Source of the DNA: Euryarchaeota archaeon Ods04
GTDB taxonomy: Archaea; Halobacteriota; Halobacteria; Halobacteriales; Halorutilaceae
Reading direction: 5' to 3'
Assembly (NCBI GenBank): GCA_028751055.1
Contig: JAQZDD010000005.1
Location: forward strand, 1-19,123
Length of the DNA: 19,123 nt
Shown in pieces: positions 13,992-19,123 of this stretch (its first letter is position 1; the number at the start of each line of letters is the position of its first letter). Both the position numbers and the translations under genes were made by a program. Under the pieces are notes generated by a model, which was not told where the DNA came from, searched no databases, and was given only the letters and a program-made list of their open reading frames with translations.

Positions 13992-14577
13992 CTTTGTCCA
14001 GTCCTCCGAGCAGAAGCTCGTGCAAGCGGTGGTCGTGGGTGAGTTCAGGATGGAACGCCGTTCCGATGACGTTGTCCTGTCTGACGGCGACGACCTTACC
14101 GTCGAACTCGGCGAGAACCTCGACATCTTCGCCGACGCTCTCGACGACAGGCGCGCGTATGAATACGGCGTGGAACGGCTCGTCGAGTCCCTCGACAGCG
14201 ATGTCGGCTTCGAAAGACTCGCGCTGTCCTCCGAAGGCGTTGCGCTCCACCCGAACGTCGAGAACCCCGAGCGACTTGACGCGTTCGTCGTCCGGATGGT
14301 CTAAGACGATGAGACCGGCACAGGTCGCCAACGTCGGCTTCCCTGCCTCGACATGCTCGCGTATCTCGTCGTCTATTCCTTCGCGCCTCAGAAGACGCGA
14401 TATCGTGGTGCTCTCACCGCCGGGCAGTGCGATAACGTCGCAGTCAGGAACGGTTCCCGAGTCGCGTACGGCGACCGTCTCGACTTCGAAGCCAAGTGCG
14501 TCACCTGCCCGTTCGAAAGCGACACGGTGCTCCGAAACGTCGCCCTGCACACCGACCACGCCAGCGAGCAGAGACAT
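13984..14577 (-). CDS. pdxT: Pyridoxal 5'-phosphate synthase glutaminase subunit PdxT
   Basis: PdxT hydrolyses glutamine and passes ammonia to PdxS for ribose-5-phosphate-dependent PLP synthesis. It is a class I glutamine amidotransferase of 197 residues. The catalytic triad is visible: C86 in LATCAGLI, and H176 and E178 in FHPELT. Other marks are GVVGVQGDVSEH at the N-terminus, the oxyanion-hole LPGGEST (51-57), and RAPVVE. It starts five bases after the pdxS stop and overlaps hisE by eight bases. Confidence 0.96.
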   Translation of the reverse strand: MSLLAGVVGVQGDVSEHRVAFERAGDALGFEVETVAVRDSGTVPDCDVIALPGGESTTISRLLRREGIDDEIREHVEAGKPTLATCAGLIVLDHPDDERVKSLGVLDVRVERNAFGGQRESFEADIAVEGLDEPFHAVFIRAPVVESVGEDVEVLAEFDGKVVAVRQDNVIGTAFHPELTHDHRLHELLLGGLDKDD

Positions 14578-14582
14578 CAGTA

Positions 14583-15500
14583 TCAGTTACCGCGGTACTG
14601 CAGCTGTTCTTCCTCGGAGAGGCTGTCCTTGCTTCTGCCTTTCATACCGCCGCCAACGTTCTTCGAAATCTCTTTGAGTTCGTCGGGGTCGTCGTAGCTG
14701 TTGACAGCCTCTACGATAGCGCGTCCCATGCTCTCAGGGTCTTCGGCACCGAATATTCCGCTTCCGACGAAGATTCCGTCGCATCCGAGGCGCATCATGA
14801 GAGCGGCGTCGGCGGGCGTCGCAATACCGCCCGCGGCGAAGTTGACGACAGGCAGCCTGCCGAGTTCAGCCGCCTCCTCAACGAGCGGAAGGGGTGCCTC
14901 GATTTCGCGTGCGTAGTTGCGCCGCTCTTCGGTGTTCATTCCTTCGAGTTCACGTATCGCGCCCTTTATCGCCTTCTGATGTCTCACTGCTTCGGCGACA
15001 TCGCCGGTACCTGCCTCGCCCTTCGTACGTATCATCGCCGCGCCCTCGTCTATACGGCGGAGTGCCTCGCCCAAGTCGCGCGCTCCGCAGACGAACGGTG
15101 TCTCGAAGTCGCGTTTGTCGATATGGTTCCACTCGTCCGCCGGTGTGAGAACCTCGCTCTCGTCTATCATGTCCATGCCGATGGATTCGAGTATGCGCGC
15201 CTCAGCCTCGTGTCCTATACGTACCTTGCCCATCGCCGGAATCGAAACCTCGTCGAGTATCTCCTCGTTCGTCTCGACGGGTGCCATACGCGCAACACCG
15301 CCGCGTTTGCGTATGTCGGCTGGGACGGATTCGAGTGCCATGACAGCGACCGCGCCCGTGTCCTCGGCGATACGTGCCTGCTCGGCGTTCACGACATCCA
15401 TGATGACGCCGCCCTTCTGCATGCTTGCGAAGCCTCTCTTCACAAGTTCCGTACCGCGTTTCAGGCTCTCCAAGTCGGTGCCTGCTTCTTTGTCTCCCAT
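14583..15500 (-). CDS. pdxS: Pyridoxal 5'-phosphate synthase subunit PdxS
   Basis: PdxS condenses ribose 5-phosphate, glyceraldehyde 3-phosphate and ammonia into PLP as a dodecamer with PdxT. In 305 residues of TIM-barrel fold, the active-site lysines are K92 (AMGKVRIGH) and K160 ([10 protein letters not shown]), with D35 in [12 protein letters not shown]; these correspond to K81, K149 and D24 of the Bacillus enzyme. Also seen: [45 protein letters not shown] and the phosphate site FVGSGIF. The C-terminal tail ([19 protein letters not shown]) fits haloarchaeal members. It is the first gene of pdxS-pdxT-hisE with a TATA-like box about 29 bases upstream. Confidence 0.97.
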   Translation of the reverse strand: MGDKEAGTDLESLKRGTELVKRGFASMQKGGVIMDVVNAEQARIAEDTGAVAVMALESVPADIRKRGGVARMAPVETNEEILDEVSIPAMGKVRIGHEAEARILESIGMDMIDESEVLTPADEWNHIDKRDFETPFVCGARDLGEALRRIDEGAAMIRTKGEAGTGDVAEAVRHQKAIKGAIRELEGMNTEERRNYAREIEAPLPLVEEAAELGRLPVVNFAAGGIATPADAALMMRLGCDGIFVGSGIFGAEDPESMGRAIVEAVNSYDDPDELKEISKNVGGGMKGRSKDSLSEEEQLQYRGN

Positions 15501-15524
15501 TAATGTTAGATATACATGAGAACT

Positions 15525-15533
15525 CCTTAACCC
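15525..15533 (-). promoter_or_regulatory. TATA-like element of the pdxS-pdxT-hisE operon
   Basis: GGTTAAGGA on the minus strand is centred about 29 bases before the ATG at 15500. A second A/T-rich word, TGTATATC (15508-15515), is too close to the start to act as TATA for this gene. Confidence 0.4.
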
Positions 15534-15589
15534 TTTCTTTACAGCCTAATTCTCATCACGCCAAACGCGAAAGAAGTGGGCGAGAGCAC

Positions 15590-16480
15590 TCACGTCCTAC
15601 GGCTCCATTCAACAGCGTCGGCTCTGTGCCACGAGTTGTAGGCGTTTAGACCGTCGCCGATACGTGTGAGGCGGAGATCGTGCCGGAGTGTCGTGTACTT
15701 GTAGTCGACGAAGGTCATCGGTACGCGCAACGACGTTTCCGAGGAGGCGTCGCGGACGACGGTTGCGACGCCCGTGTAGACGTGTTTGTGTCTGTGGTCG
15801 CGTACCGTCGCGGCGAGCACCGGAACGTCCTGTTCGTACGCCGGGACGGAGTGCAGACCTTCGGCGGCGCGGTAGTGGTACTCGAAACAGAAGAGGCGCG
15901 GCGTGTCTCTTTCTTGCGACTGACCGCGCGATATGAGAGCGTCGTAGCTTACGTCTTCTTCGAGGTAAGGACGGAGACTGAGACGCCGCCGGAGTATATT
16001 GTCGGTGACCGCGCCTGCGACGTACCGCGGCGTGTCGTACGCCGTGCGCTCGGCGAAGACGTCGCGTAGCGAGACGAGGAAGTCGTGTGGGTGGCGTGGG
16101 TCGCTTCCGGAGAAGTCGCGGACCGTCTCCACAGGGACTTCGCCAAAGTCGCCGCGGAGCGCGTCGACCGTCCGGGGACGTGTCTCGACGCCTGCGTGGT
16201 CAGCGCGGTCGAAGAAGGAGTCGAAGTCGTGGAACTCGAAGGCGTAGTCGCCGCTCTCGACGGCGGAAAGGTCTTCGGTGGCTTCGGCGGGCGCGTCGTC
16301 CGCTTCGACGGCTGTCGTCCTCTCGTCGGGCACTCCGAACTCCTCGTCAACGACGGCTTCGAGGTTCTGCGACACGAGGTTCTTGTCGTACCCCATAACC
16401 GTGTTGTCGACAGCCTTCCCCGCACCGAAGGCGAGGCTACCGCCCACGGCGAGCTTCAGAAAGTCGCGCCTCCGCACCAT
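15590..16480 (-). CDS. Tat-exported protein of unknown function
   Basis: The 296-residue protein begins with a twin-arginine signal, RRRDFLKLAVGGSLAFGAG, so it is folded in the cytoplasm and exported by Tat. No lipobox Cys follows, so it is secreted or held by the uncleaved signal. I do not recognise a family. The body is acidic and has an EFHDFDSFFDRADHAG stretch, a Ser/Asp-rich middle, and several aromatic or His-rich strands (FCFEYHYRAAEG, RDHRHKHVYTGVATVV, TFVDYKYTTLRHDLRL) that suggest a beta-rich C-terminal half. It contains one of only two GATC sites found. A TATA-like box lies about 33 bases upstream. It stands alone between pdxS and the MaoC-like gene. Confidence 0.75.
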   Translation of the reverse strand: MVRRRDFLKLAVGGSLAFGAGKAVDNTVMGYDKNLVSQNLEAVVDEEFGVPDERTTAVEADDAPAEATEDLSAVESGDYAFEFHDFDSFFDRADHAGVETRPRTVDALRGDFGEVPVETVRDFSGSDPRHPHDFLVSLRDVFAERTAYDTPRYVAGAVTDNILRRRLSLRPYLEEDVSYDALISRGQSQERDTPRLFCFEYHYRAAEGLHSVPAYEQDVPVLAATVRDHRHKHVYTGVATVVRDASSETSLRVPMTFVDYKYTTLRHDLRLTRIGDGLNAYNSWHRADAVEWSRRT

Positions 16481-16508
16481 CGTTGTTCTGTCTTCAGAGG
16501 CTCGGCAC

Positions 16509-16517
16509 TAAGTCTTA
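16509..16517 (-). promoter_or_regulatory. TATA-like element of the Tat-exported protein gene
   Basis: TAAGACTTA on the minus strand (nearly palindromic) is centred about 33 bases before the ATG at 16480. It lies in the 49-base gap after the MaoC-like gene, arguing for separate initiation. Confidence 0.35.
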
Positions 16518-16529
16518 GCGGAAACGAGG

Positions 16530-17003
16530 TTATACGTCGTCTTCCTCCGCGTCCGCGCCGTCCTCCCTCCGTCCGAAGTACATCTTCGAGACGTACGACA
16601 GAACCACGTTTCCGTCCTCGTTTTCGCCGACAACCTCTACGGTCACCAGACCACGGTCGGGCACCTTCTGCGAGGGACGTTTGTCGACGACGGTGCGCGT
16701 GACGGTAATCTCGTCGCCGGGGTAGACGGGAAGGCTCCACGTGACGTTTTCGACGCCGGGCGAACCGAGCGCGGCGATATCGTCTTCGTCGCCTTCGACA
16801 AGCAGACGGTGACACGACATCAGACTGTGCCAGCCGCTTGCGATGAGACCACCGAACGGTGACTCCTTCTCTATGCGCTCCTCGTCGACGTGGAGCCAGA
16901 GAGGGTCGTACTTCTCTGCGAACTCGACGATTTCTTCTTCGGTGAGCGAGAAAGAGCCGAGTTGTTTCGTCTCGCCCTTTTCGTAGTCCTCGTAGTACTT
17001 CAT
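16530..17003 (-). CDS. MaoC-like hot-dog fold dehydratase
   Basis: The 157-residue single hot-dog domain belongs to the MaoC/R-hydratase family, which hydrates enoyl-CoA thioesters or related compounds. Seen: FAEKYDPLWLHVDEE, giving the likely catalytic D33 and H38, then FGGLIASGWHSLMSCHRLL and LPVYPGDEITVTRTVVDKR. The C-terminal RREDGADAEEDDV is a halophile-style acidic tail. No acyl-CoA genes are adjacent, so the substrate is open. Only weak A/T-rich sequence lies upstream. Confidence 0.88.
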   Translation of the reverse strand: MKYYEDYEKGETKQLGSFSLTEEEIVEFAEKYDPLWLHVDEERIEKESPFGGLIASGWHSLMSCHRLLVEGDEDDIAALGSPGVENVTWSLPVYPGDEITVTRTVVDKRPSQKVPDRGLVTVEVVGENEDGNVVLSYVSKMYFGRREDGADAEEDDV

Positions 17004-17064
17004 GATGTTCGGGTGTGTAGAGCGCGGAAAAGCGTTACGCGTGTATGCTCATCACATCAAACAG

Positions 17065-17478
17065 CTAAGATTCGATATACTCCACGAACTCGGCTGGCGT
17101 AACCGTCTCGACTCCTCTGAAACCCCCAAGTTCGAGAATATCCGAGTCACCCGTGATTACGTAGTCCGCGTCGGCGGCTAGGGCGCATTCAAGCACGGCG
17201 TTGTCGAACTCGTCGTCAAGTCTGTCCACGCTCTCGTTCGGCTGCACCACTTTCGACTCTAAGACGATTATCCGGACTGTCCTCGCTTTCTGGTCGTCGG
17301 AGAACTCAAACTTGGGATACTCCAGAACGTCTGAGACCTCGTCCAGCAGTTTGGGAGAGACGTAGTTCTGTATCTCGCCGTCAAGAACGAGTTGGAAGCA
17401 TTCGTCCGGCTTTCCGCCCCATCCGAACGCGGAGATGTAGACATTGGTGTCGAGAACTACCTTCGTTCCTTCGCCCAT
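17065..17478 (-). CDS. PIN-domain toxin (COG1569 family)
   Basis: This is the predicted ribonuclease of the second toxin-antitoxin pair, 137 residues. The active-site set is complete: D10 (VVLDTNVYISAF), E47 (LLDEVSDVLEYPKF), D92 (DDEFDNAVLECAL) and D111/D113 (VITGDSDIL). It belongs to the COG1569 type, unlike the DUF3368-like PIN protein at 2513-3037, so the modules are not recent duplicates. The start at 17478 overlaps the antitoxin by 22 bases, with a GAGG ribosome-binding-like sequence about 10 bases before it inside the antitoxin gene. Confidence 0.9.
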   Translation of the reverse strand: MGEGTKVVLDTNVYISAFGWGGKPDECFQLVLDGEIQNYVSPKLLDEVSDVLEYPKFEFSDDQKARTVRIIVLESKVVQPNESVDRLDDEFDNAVLECALAADADYVITGDSDILELGGFRGVETVTPAEFVEYIES

Positions 17479-17717
17479 TCTACCGCTTCCTCGACTTCGT
17501 CTTCGCTCAGTCCTTTCTCCTCCATCCGGTTCCTCATCTCCTCGGACAGTTCTTCGTACTCCTTCTTCACGTCGATGTCTATCTTCTTGAAGACGACGCC
17601 GTTTTCGACGGGCACGGCGATAAATCGGTCGGAGTCCTCGAAGCCCTCCTGTTCGCGTATCTCCTTCGGGACGACTAACTGCCCCTTGCTCGACATCTTC
17701 ACGATTTCCTCAGCCAT
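17457..17717 (-). CDS. Antitoxin with AbrB/MazE swapped-hairpin domain
   Basis: This 86-residue protein should bind the PIN toxin and repress the operon. Residues 4-48 form the SpoVT/AbrB DNA-binding domain (VKMSSKGQLVVPKEIREQEGF, then DRFIAVPVENGVVFKK). Residues 50-86 are charged and helical (KKEYEELSEEMRNRMEEKGL, then EDEVEEAVEWAKERR), the expected toxin-binding tail. The ATG at 17717 is chosen because the AbrB domain begins just after it and a TATA-like repeat region precedes it; the same frame runs upstream only as a non-conserved extension. Confidence 0.9.
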   Translation of the reverse strand: MAEEIVKMSSKGQLVVPKEIREQEGFEDSDRFIAVPVENGVVFKKIDIDVKKEYEELSEEMRNRMEEKGLSEDEVEEAVEWAKERR

Positions 17718-17733
17718 GTTAGAAAGTTGAACT

Positions 17734-17749
17734 GTTAAACGCTTAAACG
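17734..17749 (-). promoter_or_regulatory. Promoter/operator-like repeat of TA module 2
   Basis: The plus strand reads TTAAACG-C-TTAAACG (17735-17749); on the minus strand this is CGTTTAAGCGTTTAAC, a tandem repeat that doubles as the TATA region 17-32 bases before the antitoxin ATG. AbrB-type antitoxins bind such A/T-rich repeats to autorepress. The operator role is inferred from position. Confidence 0.5.
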
Positions 17750-17760
17750 TTTCGCGGGAG

Positions 17761-19123
17761 TCAGTCAACTTCGGCGCGTCTGTGACACCCGACTGTCTCC
17801 TCGTTCCGTAACGCCGCCTCCGTGATGAGAAGACCAACAACAACGGCGTTCCTGAGAGCGTAAAGGTCGGGGTCGAGGCGTCCGCGTGCGTACGACTTGA
17901 CCTCGCCGCGCAGACGCTGGAGTTCGGTGCGTGTCTCTCGCAGGCTTCTCTCGTCACGCATCGGACCGACGTTCTCCCACATGAGCTTCTGTAGCTTCTC
18001 GAACTTGGCGTCGACGAAGCCCGAGGGCATGTCGCCGTTGAAGGCGTCGGGTTCGCGTTCGACATGGGGGGGTTTACGCACGTTCTCCGCGGCGTCCTCT
18101 CCGGCGCGTAGACCCCACGTCAGACCTTCTAAGAGCGACGTGGAGGCGAGGCGGTTCGCGCCGTGCACGCCCGTGCAGGCTGTCTCGCCCGCGGCGTAAA
18201 GACCGTCTATCGAAGCGCGTCCGTCCTCGTCGACGACGACTCCGCCGCAGAGGAAGTGCTCGGCGGGTGCGACGGGCACCAAGCCCGTCTCCAGCTCCTC
18301 GTCCGAGAGGTTCTCGTACGCAGTCGGGAACTCCTCCTTGAACTCCGTGGTCTCGAAGACGGGGTTCAGGTCGAGGTAGACCTGTCCGTTGCGGTTCTTC
18401 TCGTGTACCGCCGTCGCAACGATGTCACGCGGTGCGAGTTCGCCACGGTCGTCGTAGGCGTCCATGAACCTCTCGCCGTCGTGTACGAGCAACGCGCCCT
18501 CGCCGCGTAACGCCTCCGAGAGCAGAAAGCCGCGTTCTGCGTGCGCCGTCGGATGGAACTGCACGAACTCCATGTCGTCGACGCGCGCTCCGGCGAGTGC
18601 TGCCATCGCTATACCGTCGCCCGTCGCGCCGGGTGGGTTGGTAGTGCGTCCGTAGACATCGCCGATTCCGCCCGTTGCGAGCACCGTCGCGCCTGCTTCG
18701 ACGACGAACGCTTCGCCGTCCTCTTTGTCGACGACGAGCGCGCCCTCGGTACGTCCGTCTTCCTCGTCGGCGACGAGTTCGAGCGCGGAGTGCGCCTCTA
18801 AGACACGTGCGTCCGTGTCGGCGAGTCGGCGTAGAAGCGCGACCTGTATCTCGCGCCCCGTCGCGTCGCCCTTGTGCAGGACACGCGAGCGCGAGTGTCC
18901 GCCTTCGCGCGCTAGGTCGAAGCCCCCTCTTTCGTCCGTGCCGGTGCCTTCGGTGCCCGTGTCGAACTCGACACCGAGTTCATCCACGAGAAACTCCTCG
19001 ACGACCTCCGAGCCTTCCTCGACAAGGAGTTCAACTGCGTCCTCGTCGCCCTCACCCGCGCCCGCGTCTAAAACGTCGTCGACGAACTCCTCTGCGCGCT
19101 CGTCGGGTGCTCGGCGCGCCACG
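17761..19123 (-). CDS. nadB: L-aspartate oxidase (5' end outside window)
   Basis: NadB oxidises L-aspartate to iminoaspartate with FAD, the first step of de novo NAD synthesis. The C-terminal 450 or so residues are present; the first part of the FAD domain (GxGxxG) lies beyond the window. Seen: GGHSRSRVLHKGDATG, ATGGIGDVYGRTTNPPGATG, EFVQFHPTAHA, LLSEALRGEGALLV, APAEHFLCGGVVVDEDGR, and the FAD-contacting GLYAAGETACTGVHGANRLA with LASTSLLEGLTWG. The helical C-terminal domain (MWENVGPMRDERSLRET) follows. HPTAHA and TACTGVHGANRLAS favour NadB over succinate dehydrogenase flavoprotein. nadA and nadC are not visible but could lie past the edge. Confidence 0.92.
   Translation of the reverse strand, partial: VARRAPDERAEEFVDDVLDAGAGEGDEDAVELLVEEGSEVVEEFLVDELGVEFDTGTEGTGTDERGGFDLAREGGHSRSRVLHKGDATGREIQVALLRRLADTDARVLEAHSALELVADEEDGRTEGALVVDKEDGEAFVVEAGATVLATGGIGDVYGRTTNPPGATGDGIAMAALAGARVDDMEFVQFHPTAHAERGFLLSEALRGEGALLVHDGERFMDAYDDRGELAPRDIVATAVHEKNRNGQVYLDLNPVFETTEFKEEFPTAYENLSDEELETGLVPVAPAEHFLCGGVVVDEDGRASIDGLYAAGETACTGVHGANRLASTSLLEGLTWGLRAGEDAAENVRKPPHVEREPDAFNGDMPSGFVDAKFEKLQKLMWENVGPMRDERSLRETRTELQRLRGEVKSYARGRLDPDLYALRNAVVVGLLITEAALRNEETVGCHRRAEVD

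Noticed and set aside
14496..15503. Plus-strand open frame of 335 codons opposite pdxS
   Set aside because: It is entirely antisense to pdxS and part of pdxT, with a Cys/His/Arg-rich composition unlike the acidic proteins here.
17761..19123. Succinate dehydrogenase/fumarate reductase flavoprotein as an alternative for the last gene
   Set aside because: The TACTGVHGANRLASTSLLEG stretch and C-terminal domain fit L-aspartate oxidase better; no sdhB-like gene is adjacent.
1..19123. CRISPR array, tRNA or rRNA genes
   Set aside because: No regularly spaced identical repeats, no tRNA cloverleaf with a T-loop GGTTCRA-type core, and no rRNA core sequences were seen on either strand.

Overview
The window looks like chromosomal DNA of a haloarchaeon or a close relative. 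The proteins are strongly acidic. Most genes start with little or no leader behind a TATA-like box about 25-35 bases upstream. The gene content is archaeal and halophile-like: a doublet histone, diphthine synthase, an archaeal RNase P RNA, PdxS/PdxT, AMMECR1, a COG1395 regulator and a Tat-exported protein. Two habits of the sequence stand out. GATC and GGCC are almost absent, so Ile is written ATA rather than ATC after a G, and CTAG is also rare.

Left part (1-4920, + strand). The order is: 3' part of an aldehyde dehydrogenase, biotin protein ligase BirA, a toxin-antitoxin pair (RHH/UPF0175 antitoxin plus PIN toxin with an ATGA overlap), an isocitrate lyase/PEP mutase family enzyme, and a COG1395 HTH regulator. 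The toxin-antitoxin promoter carries an inverted repeat over the TATA box.

Centre-left (4959-8252). Three minus-strand genes (pyridoxamine-phosphate-oxidase-like flavoprotein, APC amino acid permease, small DUF4149-like membrane protein) are followed by a plus-strand nitroreductase.

Centre (8253-11518). RNase P RNA lies on the minus strand at about 8260-8615. It diverges from an AMMECR1 gene that has lost the RGC signature. A minus-strand nicotinate phosphoribosyltransferase and a plus-strand diphthine synthase follow, divergent from each other across a spacer with a 12-base periodic repeat.

Right-centre (11519-13691). One deazaflavin-dependent nitroreductase-like gene has foreign codon use and sits between near-identical direct repeats, so it is probably a recent insertion. 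Next come a universal stress protein and a doublet histone, joined by a 4-base overlap, and a Gln-rich coiled-coil lipoprotein.

Right part (13692-19123, all minus). pdxS-pdxT-hisE form a tight operon. Then come a Tat-exported protein of unknown function, a MaoC-like hydratase, a second toxin-antitoxin pair (AbrB antitoxin plus PIN toxin) with its own repeat at the promoter, and the C-terminal part of L-aspartate oxidase NadB, cut by the window edge.

The metabolic theme is cofactors: PLP (pdxST), NAD (nadB, pncB), biotin (birA), and flavin or F420 users. I see no CRISPR array, tRNA, rRNA, transposase or prophage gene.
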